A DNA stretch of 64,000 bases from Priestia megaterium (GCF_023824195.1 NZ_CP085442.1:3758001-3822000); one strand, 5' to 3'; positions 42,482 to 51,525 are shown, numbered from the stretch's first letter. The notes: a model not told the origin generated them from the letters alone. A program made the numbers and translations.

Positions 42482-43516
42482 TTACATTTTTGAAAGGTTA
42501 TCAAAAGAATTCGGTTTGTAGAAGGTCAAAATCACTGTGGTTCCTTCGTGTAAAAGTGAATTTATCTCTATTCGATGGCCAAGAGCATCTGTGATTTTTT
42601 TTGAAAAATACAGCCCTAGCCCCGTAGCTCCCTTCGTTTTTCTTCCCGCATTTCCTGTGAATCCTTTTTCAAAAACCCGGGGAAGATCTTGAGTTGGAAT
42701 CCCTTTCCCTCGGTCAGCGATAAATAACTTTACGTACTTTGGCGTTTCTTCACCAAAAAAAGAAAGCTTTCCTTCTAGAGGGCTATATTTAATGGCGTTA
42801 GACAGCACTTGCCTCACAACAAACTGCATCCACTTTGGGTCAGTATGCACCAGTGTGTCTAGATTTTTTTCATCAATATGCAGTTTCTTTTCAATACACC
42901 ATTTTGAGAAGTACGCAACGTTTGGAAAAACAAGTTCACTTAGCGACACTGCCTGCACCTGATAATCTTTTTCTAAGTACTGCAGGCGTGCGGAATATAA
43001 ATTCTGATCTACTAACCCGTCAATTTTCATCCACTCATCTTCAATATCCTTTAGCCAAGGCCATTTATAAAGCTCTGTACGATGAGCATTAATAAGCAGC
43101 TTCATCGCAGTAAGCGGCGTCTTGATCTCATGAACCCAAGTCGTTACATATTCCTGCTGCTCTCGCTGCTGTACGTGAAGAGCATGAGTTTGTCTGCGAT
43201 ATACACGATCTATATGCTGCAGCAGGCTCAGCATTTCTTCATCTGCTTTCGTTCGAACGTATGAATGCATTTCTTGTAAATCGTACGCATCGTTCCGCAG
43301 CATTAAGCTTAACTTTTTTAGAAATCTTCTTTCTTTTATTCCTCTCCATAAAAGAAACAGAATCAGCAGACACAGAGTTAAAAGATTCAAATACCAAAAC
43401 GAAGTGGACGATACCTTAATATCGTACTCCAGCAGCAGCAGAGCATCGATTATACTCAGCCATATAAGAACAAACAAAATCCAGCTTAGCCTTTCTCTAA
43501 AAAAACTTTTCCACAT
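42482..43516 (-). CDS. Sensor histidine kinase, BceS/YxdK type
   Basis: A 344-residue intramembrane-sensing kinase with two N-terminal helices (about residues 10-30 and 37-58) separated by only a few extracellular residues. It has HisKA with the phospho-His in TWVHEIKTPLTAMKLL, N box QVLSNAIKYS, and G boxes DRGKGIP and ATGLGLYFSKK. Kinases with such a short loop sense through the partner ABC transporter. Start one base after the response regulator stop. It is 87 bases upstream of yxeA. Confidence 0.92.
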   Translation of the reverse strand: MWKSFFRERLSWILFVLIWLSIIDALLLLEYDIKVSSTSFWYLNLLTLCLLILFLLWRGIKERRFLKKLSLMLRNDAYDLQEMHSYVRTKADEEMLSLLQHIDRVYRRQTHALHVQQREQQEYVTTWVHEIKTPLTAMKLLINAHRTELYKWPWLKDIEDEWMKIDGLVDQNLYSARLQYLEKDYQVQAVSLSELVFPNVAYFSKWCIEKKLHIDEKNLDTLVHTDPKWMQFVVRQVLSNAIKYSPLEGKLSFFGEETPKYVKLFIADRGKGIPTQDLPRVFEKGFTGNAGRKTKGATGLGLYFSKKITDALGHRIEINSLLHEGTTVILTFYKPNSFDNLSKM

Positions 43517-43517
43517 C

Positions 43518-44189
43518 TTAATTCACCAAATACCCTTGACCTTTTTTAGTCACAATTTGATCATTCAGCCCGATATCTTCCAGCTTGATACGAATGCGTG
43601 TGATATTGACAGAAAGCGTATTGTCACTTACAAATTTCTCATCTTCCCATAGCCTTCGCATAAGCTCTTCTCGCGATACAATCTTGCCTCGTTCTTCCAA
43701 AAGAAGCCGCAAAATAAAAAATTCGTTTTTAGTTAAATGAATTTCTTGATCGTTATAATGCAAACTTCCTTTTTTTAAGTCTAGCACCGCTCCGTTCCAC
43801 TCGATAACGTCTGAAATCGTATCTCCATACGAATACGTTCTGCGCAGAAGCGCCTGCACTTTGGCAACAAGAACATCTAAGTTAAACGGCTTTTGAATGT
43901 AGTCATCTGCCCCAACATTCATTGCCATAACAATATCCATTGGATGTTCACGAGAGGAAAGAAAGACGATAGGAGTTTTTGAAACTGTACGTATTTGCTG
44001 ACACCAGTAAAACCCGTCATATACAGGCAAATTCACGTCTAAAATAACAAGCTCTGGGCTTTCTGCAATAAATACTTCCATTACCTTTTGAAAGTCTTCT
44101 ACTCCAGCCACTTCAAATGACCACTGCTCAAATTTCTCTTTCACTAATTCATATATTTTACCATCGTCTTCTACAATTAAAATTTTCAT
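43518..44189 (-). CDS. OmpR-family response regulator, BceR/YxdJ type
   Basis: A 223-residue regulator. The receiver domain has the acidic pair EDD at residues 7-9, phospho-Asp in VILDVNLPVYDGF near residue 51 and Lys in YIQKPF near residue 100. A winged helix lies at about residues 128-222 (LTKNEFFILRLLLEERG; SDNTLSVNITRIRIKLEDIG). First gene of the five-gene module RR-HK-yxeA-ATPase-permease. It should activate the transporter promoter in the gap before yxeA. Confidence 0.93.
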   Translation of the reverse strand: MKILIVEDDGKIYELVKEKFEQWSFEVAGVEDFQKVMEVFIAESPELVILDVNLPVYDGFYWCQQIRTVSKTPIVFLSSREHPMDIVMAMNVGADDYIQKPFNLDVLVAKVQALLRRTYSYGDTISDVIEWNGAVLDLKKGSLHYNDQEIHLTKNEFFILRLLLEERGKIVSREELMRRLWEDEKFVSDNTLSVNITRIRIKLEDIGLNDQIVTKKGQGYLVN

Positions 44190-44514
44190 ACATTCACCTC
44201 TGTATTGTCCTATATATTATGTATAACCCACTGTTGAATACTCTCTTAAAAGCTCACCTAATCCATTAGCATGACAGCAATTTTCTTAAAAATAAACCAT
44301 TTATTTCTGTAAAACGAAGAATGAACGAGTATTATCGTAGTGTAAACTTGTATATGTTACAAGTTTCTCTGTTCAAATACTACAAAATAATGACAATATC
44401 GTTAATAAGTAATCTTTAAACTCCATTAAATGCTCATTTTTTGTTACTATAGTATATAAGATGAAAACTTAAACTAATTTGACATGTGGATATGTAAAAA
44501 GGAGCTAGTTATCA
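44190..44514. other. Divergent intergenic region, Bce-type module / isoprenoid enzyme
   Basis: 325 AT-rich bases carrying the promoters of the response regulator and the YisP-like gene. No coding frame or strong hairpin was noticed. Confidence 0.45.
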
Positions 44515-45333
44515 ATGAGTGTACCCAACAAATTACGCGACAACGCAATGGTGATGTTAAAAGAGACAAGCCGAACATTTTTTATTCCAATTAGCCACTT
44601 GCCGGCAGAATTGCAGGATGCAGTAGGATCTGCTTACTTATGTATGAGGGCAATTGATGAAATTGAAGATCACCCTGAGCTAGAAGCCGGTGTAAAAAGC
44701 CGCTTGCTTTACGCCATTAGTGACCTGTTAAAAAAGTCTTTTAACGAAGACGAGTACATGGCATTAGTAGGTCCTTATCAAGCTGATTTACCTGACGTAA
44801 CGCTTCAGCTCGGCAACTGGATTGCGCTTTGTCCGACTGGAGTTGCAGATCAAGTATTAGATGCAACTTCTATTATGGCCAAAGGAATGGCCGATTGGGT
44901 AGAAAAAGACTGGCATATTCAAAATGAAGCGGATTTAGATGACTATACGTTCTACGTAGCTGGTCTAGTAGGTGTGATGCTTAATGACATTTGGAAATGG
45001 TATGACGGCACGGAAACAGACAAAGAATTAGCTATTGCGTTTGGACGCGGCTTGCAGTCTGTTAATATCCTGCGTAATACCTCGGAAGATTCAGAGCGCG
45101 GAGTCAGCTTCTTTCCTAACAATTGGAGCAGAGAAGATATGTTTGCCTACGCTCGCCGCAATCTTTCACTAGGAAAGAAATATTTAGAAGATGTCAAATC
45201 GCTTCCGATCCTTCATTTCTGTAAAATTCCGTTAGCGCTTGCTGATGGAACATTAAACGCCCTGATGAAAGGAAAAGAAAAAATGACGCGTGACGATGTA
45301 AATAAAACGGTAAATGAAGTTGTGGATATGTAA
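44515..45333 (+). CDS. Squalene/phytoene synthase-like enzyme (YisP-like)
   Basis: A 272-residue all-helical trans-isoprenyl diphosphate enzyme. First Asp-rich motif RAIDEIEDH (D-x-x-x-D, near residue 48), and NILRNTSEDSERG in place of the usual second N/D-x-x-x-D. In B. subtilis YisP is a farnesyl diphosphate phosphatase giving farnesol needed for lipid microdomains and biofilm; true squalene or phytoene synthase activity cannot be excluded from sequence. No other carotenoid gene is adjacent. RBS AAAGGAG before the ATG. Confidence 0.82.
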   Translation: MSVPNKLRDNAMVMLKETSRTFFIPISHLPAELQDAVGSAYLCMRAIDEIEDHPELEAGVKSRLLYAISDLLKKSFNEDEYMALVGPYQADLPDVTLQLGNWIALCPTGVADQVLDATSIMAKGMADWVEKDWHIQNEADLDDYTFYVAGLVGVMLNDIWKWYDGTETDKELAIAFGRGLQSVNILRNTSEDSERGVSFFPNNWSREDMFAYARRNLSLGKKYLEDVKSLPILHFCKIPLALADGTLNALMKGKEKMTRDDVNKTVNEVVDM

Positions 45334-45337
45334 AAAC

Positions 45338-45370
45338 AAAAGCACGGAGCCCCTGGGTTCCGTGCTTTTT
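45338..45370 (+). terminator. Bidirectional terminator
   Basis: AAAAGCACGGA and TCCGTGCTTTTT with an inner GCCC/GGGT pairing. The convergent FUSC gene ends inside it. Confidence 0.85.
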
Positions 45371-47318
45371 ATATTTCTACCTGCAGACTTTCATATAAAG
45401 CGACTATTTCTCCTTGAATAATAGGGTAGTGTTTCAGGGTCGGAACACTTGAAAGCTTTGGCGCTCGTTTTTGCTCTGCTGCTGCAGCTAGCTGAGCAAA
45501 TGTTTCCTGAAGCTCTCGTTTCTCCGTTTCTGACAGCTTATATCCTTCAAACGACGCAAGAAGCATATAACCTAACTGCTGCGTAGCGACAACCGCAGGC
45601 CACAATCCTTCCAGTTTGACGGCCGTTTTAGAATATTCTCCAATCACATTATCGTACAGCGCCCGAAGATTAACGAGTTCTCCTTGAAGCTTATTTCTTT
45701 CTCGTTTAATTCTTTCTTCATCTTGTTCGGTGCTTAGCATTTCTAAAAACTGTCCTTCTTTTCGTATCACAGCTCCAAGCAAATATGGCAAACGAAGTGA
45801 AGAAGCTCGTTTGAAAATTAATACCGTGCCGACCACTCCAATAACAGAACCAATGACAATATCAATCACTCGAGCAGACGTAAAGTAGCTAATCGCTTTA
45901 TCCGGATGACCGCTTTCAGCAATTAAAAGAGCATTCGGTGTGATAAAGAGCGTGCCGAGCGCGTAGTTTTTGACAATTAAAATTTCAATCGTCGACTGAA
46001 GCACAAAGACAATGAGCGCAATGACGATTCCCGTTGGTTCAAGCATCAGAATGCCCGTTCCAATTGAAATACCTAAAATGGTTCCAACAGAGCGCTGAAT
46101 ACCTCGCTGAACCGTTGCACGAACGGTTGCTCCAAGCATCACTCCCGCGCACGTAAGCGGAATCCAGTAAGACCTTGGAATATTTGTCGTGTAGGCAACG
46201 GCTGCAGCGATGATCATAATAATTCCGTAGCGCAAAGCGTTTTTAAGCACATACGAACGTTTGTGAAAAGCAGCTTTTAACCGTGCTCTTATCGTGCCGT
46301 GCGAGAACTGAATATACTCCGTTTCTTTTAATTCCTTCATTTGAAGAACGTCGTTTACATCTAATAATAATGTGCGCAGCTCTTCTTTGATAGACAGCTC
46401 TTCAATTTCTTCTCTTACATCTCGAATTTTTTTATGCTTTTTTAACGTGGCCATTTCGGATGCGAACGTTTCAATCACCGCTTGTGCTTTTTTAGAAACA
46501 GCTGGATTAAAATCGTTCGCAGCGGCCATCACAAAGATAAACAGCCCTTCGGCTTTTTGATTTAATAAAAATAGACGATGCGCAAACGATGATTTTTTTC
46601 GATTAATTTTCGCTTGTTTCATCGCTGTTTCCGCTGCCCGAAGCTCTACAACCGTTTTATGCTGCTCGGCGTGAAACGATTCCGTACCAAGAGACCCGAC
46701 AAATGAAGCTAGCTGCCTGTACGCTTTCGCCACAGCGGCAGTTTCAGGTCCGCGCGGGTTAATAAGCCAGCCGCTCATGCTAATACACCAAGATAGTGCC
46801 CCTCCTAAAAAAACGAGTCCTGCGTGCAAAAAAACAGCCTGCAAATTCGGCGCTGGAATGCTCGTGCTCACAGCAAATGAAAGGACAAAAAACATGGCAG
46901 AAGGTCCTGGGATTTTTAACGCTCCGAAAACATAAACCGATACAGCTCCAATAACACCAAATAAAATAGTTTTCATCCAAGCTACGTCAGCAAATAACGA
47001 GCCGAGTGTAAAGCACAGCGTAATGCCCAGCAAAACTAAAAATAACTTAACGCCACGCTGCGCGTAAGGCTCATCTTTTGTATACAAATATGTAAAGCCG
47101 CCAATGCTTGCAATGAGTCCGTACTGCAAATGATCAAACAAAATTCCTATCAAAATCGGCAGGCTTGAAGACAAGCCTGAGCTGATTCCTCTTACCCACG
47201 GAGAAGAAGCGTGGTTAAAGCGAAAAGCAGCTTTGATTCCCTGCGCTTTTGGAGAAGCCTCAATTTTATGATGAATTTCCGTATGATTATATGTTGGTGA
47301 CTTTTTGTCATCACTCAC
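45369..47318 (-). CDS. FUSC-family (YccS/YhfK-like) membrane transporter
   Basis: A 649-residue protein with two membrane blocks of about six helices each: residues 45-185 (GISSGLSSSLPILIGILFDH) and 355-500 (LRYGIIMIIAAAVAYTTNIP; RSYWIPLTCAGVMLGATVRA). They are separated by a helical cytosolic domain, with a C-terminal helical tail. This is the FUSC layout of aromatic acid and fusaric acid efflux proteins. The start GTG at 47316-47318 has AGGAGGAGG eight bases upstream, so an ATG eight codons earlier is not used. Monocistronic. Confidence 0.85.
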   Translation of the reverse strand: MSDDKKSPTYNHTEIHHKIEASPKAQGIKAAFRFNHASSPWVRGISSGLSSSLPILIGILFDHLQYGLIASIGGFTYLYTKDEPYAQRGVKLFLVLLGITLCFTLGSLFADVAWMKTILFGVIGAVSVYVFGALKIPGPSAMFFVLSFAVSTSIPAPNLQAVFLHAGLVFLGGALSWCISMSGWLINPRGPETAAVAKAYRQLASFVGSLGTESFHAEQHKTVVELRAAETAMKQAKINRKKSSFAHRLFLLNQKAEGLFIFVMAAANDFNPAVSKKAQAVIETFASEMATLKKHKKIRDVREEIEELSIKEELRTLLLDVNDVLQMKELKETEYIQFSHGTIRARLKAAFHKRSYVLKNALRYGIIMIIAAAVAYTTNIPRSYWIPLTCAGVMLGATVRATVQRGIQRSVGTILGISIGTGILMLEPTGIVIALIVFVLQSTIEILIVKNYALGTLFITPNALLIAESGHPDKAISYFTSARVIDIVIGSVIGVVGTVLIFKRASSLRLPYLLGAVIRKEGQFLEMLSTEQDEERIKRERNKLQGELVNLRALYDNVIGEYSKTAVKLEGLWPAVVATQQLGYMLLASFEGYKLSETEKRELQETFAQLAAAAEQKRAPKLSSVPTLKHYPIIQGEIVALYESLQVEI

Positions 47319-47376
47319 TTTGACCTCCTCCTTTCTCTCCATATATCTTTCCTGTTCTTAAAACGAGATAAACCTA

Positions 47377-47423
47377 AAAAACCGCTGTTCCTATCCGTAT
47401 TGTGTTTAGGAACAGCGGTTTTT
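47377..47423 (-). terminator. Second hairpin terminator downstream of the CstR-like gene
   Basis: AAAAACCGCTGTTCCTA and TAGGAACAGCGGTTTTT: a 17-bp perfect stem with a 13-base loop; T-run on the minus strand. Confidence 0.85.
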
Positions 47424-47451
47424 ATCCTTATGAGCAGCGTACATTAAAAAC

Positions 47452-47487
47452 AAAAAGCAGATGAAACGAATGTCTCATCTGCTTTTT
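47452..47487 (-). terminator. First terminator of the CstR-like gene
   Basis: AAAAAGCAGATGA and TCATCTGCTTTTT around ten bases; the gene's TGA stop forms part of the stem. A second terminator follows 29 bases later, so termination is doubled. Confidence 0.8.
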
Positions 47488-47738
47488 ACTAACAGCTCTA
47501 CTGCTTCTTTTACTAAGTTTTCGGTATTCTCGCCTTTTTCAATGCTTTCTCTTACGCATTGTTCAAGGTTGGTGCTGACAATAACACCCATCGTGCGATC
47601 AATTGCGCTTCTAGCTGCTGAGAGCTGTGTCACAATATCACGGCAGTCTTTTCCTTGTTCCATCATATTTAAGACACCTTTTAATTGACCTTCAATTCGT
47701 TTTAAACGATTTTTAACTTGCTTATCATATTCCATCAT
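47475..47738 (-). CDS. cstR: CsoR/RcnR-family repressor, CstR-like persulfide sensor
   Basis: An 87-residue all-helical repressor: YDKQVKNRLKRIEGQLKGV, Cys32 in GKDCRD and Cys61 in NLEQCVRES. The copper-sensor CsoR has a His four residues before the second Cys; here that residue is Asn, as in S. aureus CstR, which senses persulfides through two Cys. The start ATG (47736-47738) follows GGAGG by seven bases. A dyad lies between its own -35 and -10, so it should repress itself. No rhodanese or sulfur dioxygenase gene is adjacent, unlike typical cst operons. Confidence 0.85.
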   Translation of the reverse strand: MMEYDKQVKNRLKRIEGQLKGVLNMMEQGKDCRDIVTQLSAARSAIDRTMGVIVSTNLEQCVRESIEKGENTENLVKEAVELLVKSR

Positions 47739-47812
47739 ACTACTACCTCCGCTCATGCATGATTGCGTTTCTTGCTTTTAAGCTATACGCAAGAAGTAAA
47801 TGTATACACAAC

Positions 47813-47839
47813 TTTATACCTATTAGGGTATGATGTCAA
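47813..47839 (-). promoter_or_regulatory. CstR promoter with operator in the spacer
   Basis: On the minus strand TTGACA (47834-47839) and TATAAA (47813-47818) flank ATACCC-TAAT-AGGTAT (47816-47831), a dyad of the type bound by CsoR/CstR proteins. The hexamer spacing is 15 bases, or 17 to TAAAGT. Binding would block RNA polymerase. Confidence 0.65.
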
Positions 47840-48114
47840 GTAAAGGAAGTATACTCTTTTTTTCACTGCTGAGATTTCTTTTAGTTACCTACCTCTTCAA
47901 ACTCCATTTAATCTGAATCGTAAGTAGATACACATTAAAACGTATAACTCCCGGAATATTCTGAGGGATTTTTACGTTTTAAGGATAAGACAAAAAGATC
48001 ATTTTCACATAAATGTTAGTACTTGTTTACACCGTATTTATTGTCCTGTAATCTAAACTTAGCAATCTGAGAGTATAGTTAAGCTGTAAAAACGACTTAC
48101 ACTGGAGGTTTGAG
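47840..48114. other. Leader and promoter region of the nuclease gene
   Basis: 275 bases containing an imperfect large hairpin at 47937-47984 (TTAAAACGTA/TACGTTTTAA with inner CCC/GGG) and a promoter TTTACA-N17-TAATCT at 48026-48054, 61 bases before the start codon. Confidence 0.5.
48026..48054 (+). promoter_or_regulatory. SigA-type promoter of the nuclease-Nin operon
   Basis: TTTACA, a 17-base spacer and TAATCT. Confidence 0.5.
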
Positions 48115-48555
48115 ATGGCTACATACGGGAAAAAATTAATGGCAAGTCTATTCATTATTATGGCATGTATTTTAGGGTTTATGGGACATGCGGCTTTTTT
48201 AGCTCCTGAAAAAACGGAAGCTGAAATAAACTATGATGCGACGCTTTATTTTCCGTTAGACCGATATCCTGAAACGGGTGATCATATTCGTGACGCGATT
48301 GCCGCTGGGCACTCTTCCGTTTGCACAATTGATCGCGACGGTGCTGAAGCGAACCGGGAAGAATCGCTGAAAGGATATCCAACAAAAACAGGCTATGACC
48401 GTGATGAATGGCCAATGGCTATGTGCGAAGAAGGCGGAGCAGGAGCTGACATTCGCTATATTTCACCTTCTGATAACCGGGGAGCCGGCTCGTGGGTTGG
48501 AAATCAATTAGAACAGTACCCAGATGGTACGCGCGTACAATTTATCGTCCAATAA
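48115..48555 (+). CDS. NucA/NucB-type extracellular DNA nuclease
   Basis: A 146-residue secreted or membrane-anchored nuclease with an N-terminal hydrophobic signal (residues 8-30). It has [58 protein letters not shown] with catalytic Asp/Glu, and [14 protein letters not shown]. These are shared by NucB (biofilm dispersal, sporulation) and NucA/ComI (competence nuclease). The core reads closest to NucB, but the next gene is the NucA inhibitor Nin, which points to the competence pair. AGGAGG-type RBS (CTGGAGG). Confidence 0.9.
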   Translation: MATYGKKLMASLFIIMACILGFMGHAAFLAPEKTEAEINYDATLYFPLDRYPETGDHIRDAIAAGHSSVCTIDRDGAEANREESLKGYPTKTGYDRDEWPMAMCEEGGAGADIRYISPSDNRGAGSWVGNQLEQYPDGTRVQFIVQ

Positions 48556-48590
48556 TAGCTGAACAAGCTTTACTTTGAAGAGGTGAAATC

Positions 48591-48998
48591 ATGAAAACAA
48601 AATGGAAAGAACAAGAGCTAACCATGTCTTATCATCAGTTTACGCTATTTCAAAAAGGACAGCCAAAGCCCCATCACGACTGGAGTGATGAAGATATTCA
48701 AAAAGGATATGTCGCAGACGATAAAGCTATTTCATTTGAAGCCGTATCGAACACAAAAGCCCTTATTGAAGTGTGGGTAAACAAAACTCCAGACGCATCA
48801 CGGGCTGAAAAAACCACTCGCCTTCCTTTTCACGTCGAAAGCGATGGGATTGAAATCAAAAGCGTCCTATCTGAAACCTTAAGCTATGACATTCCAAAAG
48901 GATATTATTACGTCACATGCCTGACCATTCCTCTTCAAGAAAAAACAAACTCAGGCCTTTATTTGGTGAAGTATTTACTGCATTTTGAAAGTCAATAA
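48591..48998 (+). CDS. nin: DNA-entry nuclease inhibitor Nin (ComJ)
   Basis: A 135-residue cytosolic protein recognised from KWKEQELTMSYHQFTLFQKG, HDWSDEDIQKGYVADDKAIS, LPFHVESDGIEIKSVLSETL and YDIPKGYYYVTC, as in B. subtilis Nin/ComJ. Nin binds and inhibits NucA, protecting the cell. It lies 35 bases after the nuclease with its own GAGGTGA ribosome site, so enzyme and inhibitor are made together. A strong terminator follows. Confidence 0.9.
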   Translation: MKTKWKEQELTMSYHQFTLFQKGQPKPHHDWSDEDIQKGYVADDKAISFEAVSNTKALIEVWVNKTPDASRAEKTTRLPFHVESDGIEIKSVLSETLSYDIPKGYYYVTCLTIPLQEKTNSGLYLVKYLLHFESQ

Positions 48999-48999
48999 T

Positions 49000-49031
49000 A
49001 AAAGAAGGCAGCCTACTGGCTGCCTTCTTTT
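49000..49031 (+). terminator. Bidirectional terminator, nin / helD
   Basis: AAAAGAAGGCAGCC-TACT-GGCTGCCTTCTTTT, a 14-bp perfect stem with A/T-runs on both sides. Confidence 0.92.
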
Positions 49032-51348
49032 ATTGACCTTGATAGTCATAAGTTTCTTTATTTGATATAAACGGGCTGATTTCACCAAGTGAGAACAGGT
49101 GCAGTTCATGCATCGCTCTTGTACATGCCGTATAAAATAAATTTCGCTCATATTCATCTTGGTAACATTCACTCGACGCATTGTAAATGATGACGGCATC
49201 AAATTCAATTCCTTTTGCTAAGTAAGCTGGCAGAACAAGCATGCCTTTTTCAAACGAACTTGTTTCTTTTGTTAGCAGCCTTGCAGACATCGCTTCAGGC
49301 AGTGCTTGGAATGCCTGACGACTTTCCTCAGCTGTTTTGGCAATAACAGCAATCGTTTTATAGTTTTGCTGCTTCAATTCATTAATTTTGTGTATAATTG
49401 CCTCATCCAGCTTTTGCACGTCGCCTGTAGCCGTCACGGTCGGTTTCGCTCCGTCTCGATTAAACGGCTCGATTAAATGGCCGTTTGCCACCATATCCCT
49501 TGAAAACTCGACAATTTGACGTGTTGATCGGTAGCTTCTCGTAAGAGTCAGCGTTTCTGCTTCTTTCTCTTCGTACAGTTCGCTTGAAAGAATGGTTGGT
49601 GCGTTCAGGGCGTGCGCATAGATCGCTTGATTCAAGTCTCCAAGCAGCGTCATTCTGGCATGCGGAAACAGCTCTTTTAAAAATGCTAGCTGAAACGGTG
49701 AATAGTCTTGTGCTTCATCAATAAACAAATAGCGAATGACAGGATTGGCTTTGCGCCCTTCAATTTGATCTTTTATATATAAGTAAGGCGTTACGTCTTC
49801 ATAAGACAGCTTCATGTTCATGACTCTTTGCACCGTGTTTTTAGCAGTGTCTTCCCATCCCTCTACGTGAGAAAAAAGGTGATTTCTTTCAAACAGCTGC
49901 ATATAGATACGGCGAATGTCGATAAATTTAAGCTGCTTGATGGCCTGCTTAATAAATTTCATTTTTTTAGCTACAACGGCTTTGGCTAAATACGCTTGTT
50001 CCCGGTCAAAGTCGTCAAATGAACTTTCCGTGTAGCCTTCCTTTTTCTGCAAATGCTGATAGGCCTCCACGTAATCTTCTTTTTCTAAAAGCTGAATTTC
50101 TTCTTGAACCCAATCTTTTTTGCGCTCAAGTTTTTCAAGCTGATTAATGAGTTTAAGCGCCCATTCCGCTACGAGCTGCATCCTGTTAGGTATGGAAATT
50201 CCCGTATCAAGTGAATAGAAATAAGACAGCAAACGCCGAGCGGATAATACGATTTCGCCGCGGAACTTAATGTTTTTAAAAATGATGTCTTTAGTAGACA
50301 GTTCTTCGATATACGCATCTACCTGCTTTTTAAATTCACGGCTTGCCTTGTAGCGGATTTCCTGCATTTTTTGCTTTTTTGTTGCGGCATTTTTTTCCGT
50401 TAGCAAATATTCGATTTGAACGAACAAGTCCTCCACTTCAAACTCGTTTCCTAACCGGCCATCGGCATATTGCTGAAACGTTGTTTGTTTCATATTGTCT
50501 TCTCCAAGCTCCGGAAGAACGGTTGAGACGTAGCTGTTAAAAAGCGGATTTGGTGAAAACAGCATCATGTTTTCTGCAGTCAGCTGCTTTCGGTGATGAT
50601 AGAGAAGATAGGCCACGCGCTGAAGAGCTGCAGACGTTTTACCGCTCCCTGCTACCCCTTGAACGATTAGCACTTTATTTTTTTCATTTCGAATAATTTG
50701 GTTTTGTTCTTTTTGAATGGTCGCTACAATACTTTTCATTTGACTGCTTGCATTATGTCCGAGCACTTCTTGAAGCAGCTCGTCTCGAATGGTAATTCCT
50801 GTATCAAACATGCTTTTAATTACGCTATTTTCGATAATAAACTGACGCTTTAGCTTCATCTCGCCTTTAATTGCTTCACCTGGCGTTTCGTACTGCGCTT
50901 TTCCTGGTGAATAATCATAATAAAGACTCGAAATAGGCGCACGCCAATCATAAATTAAAAACTCTTCATCTTTTTGATCCATTAAGGAGCCTACGCCCAC
51001 ATAAATAGCTTCCGCTTCTTTTTCACCATTTTCTATAAAATCAAAACGTCCAAAATAAGGGGATTGCGTTAGTTTTTTTAATGTTTTTAATTGATCATAC
51101 GCTTGTCTATGGGTAATTTCACGTTCAGCTAAAAGTTCTGCCTGCTGCTTAATGCTCGTAAATGTCTCAATTACGTCATCTGGCTCATCCATATTAACCG
51201 TAACATCGTCCCAAAACGTGCTTCGCAAATCGACAATTTCACCTTTTACGTTTCCTACGCTTTTGCCTATCTTTTCAACTTTTTGGCTGATTTCTTCTAC
51301 TACCCAATCAACTCGCTGCTGTTCTTCTGTTAAATTTTTGTCTTTCAC
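49030..51348 (-). CDS. helD: RNA polymerase recycling motor HelD
   Basis: A 772-residue UvrD/Rep-like superfamily 1 ATPase that dissociates stalled RNA polymerase. The N-terminal coiled-coil arm (about residues 1-100) inserts in the secondary channel. VQGVAGSGKTSAALQRVAYL is Walker A near residue 230, LFIDEAQDYSPFQL is motif II, GDLNQAIYA motif III, LTRSYRSTRQI motif IV and NLFYTACTRAMHELHLF motif VI. The length and the KGMLVLPAYLAKGIEFDAVI segment match B. subtilis HelD. Upstream lies a strong dyad. In actinobacteria HelD relatives confer rifampicin resistance; in Firmicutes this is not general. Confidence 0.92.
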   Translation of the reverse strand: MKDKNLTEEQQRVDWVVEEISQKVEKIGKSVGNVKGEIVDLRSTFWDDVTVNMDEPDDVIETFTSIKQQAELLAEREITHRQAYDQLKTLKKLTQSPYFGRFDFIENGEKEAEAIYVGVGSLMDQKDEEFLIYDWRAPISSLYYDYSPGKAQYETPGEAIKGEMKLKRQFIIENSVIKSMFDTGITIRDELLQEVLGHNASSQMKSIVATIQKEQNQIIRNEKNKVLIVQGVAGSGKTSAALQRVAYLLYHHRKQLTAENMMLFSPNPLFNSYVSTVLPELGEDNMKQTTFQQYADGRLGNEFEVEDLFVQIEYLLTEKNAATKKQKMQEIRYKASREFKKQVDAYIEELSTKDIIFKNIKFRGEIVLSARRLLSYFYSLDTGISIPNRMQLVAEWALKLINQLEKLERKKDWVQEEIQLLEKEDYVEAYQHLQKKEGYTESSFDDFDREQAYLAKAVVAKKMKFIKQAIKQLKFIDIRRIYMQLFERNHLFSHVEGWEDTAKNTVQRVMNMKLSYEDVTPYLYIKDQIEGRKANPVIRYLFIDEAQDYSPFQLAFLKELFPHARMTLLGDLNQAIYAHALNAPTILSSELYEEKEAETLTLTRSYRSTRQIVEFSRDMVANGHLIEPFNRDGAKPTVTATGDVQKLDEAIIHKINELKQQNYKTIAVIAKTAEESRQAFQALPEAMSARLLTKETSSFEKGMLVLPAYLAKGIEFDAVIIYNASSECYQDEYERNLFYTACTRAMHELHLFSLGEISPFISNKETYDYQGQ

Positions 51349-51370
51349 TTATCCACACCCCTTACACACG

Positions 51371-51401
51371 TTACCCGATAACAAAACTTGTTACCGGGTA
51401 A
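51371..51401. promoter_or_regulatory. Inverted repeat upstream of helD
   Basis: TTACCCGATAACA-AAACT-TGTTACCGGGTAA: 13-base arms with one mismatch, 23 bases before the helD start. The right arm is itself a near-palindrome (TTACC-G-GGTAA). It could be an operator or a leader hairpin. Confidence 0.6.
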
Positions 51402-51525
51402 AAGCGATCGTTGTTTATTTTTTCAGAGTCTACATACTTCCCTACTGAGTTCGTAAATCCCTGCTATGTAACCATATTATGTCTTAATTTCCACCGTTAG
51501 TATACTGAAAAATAATGAACTCCAC

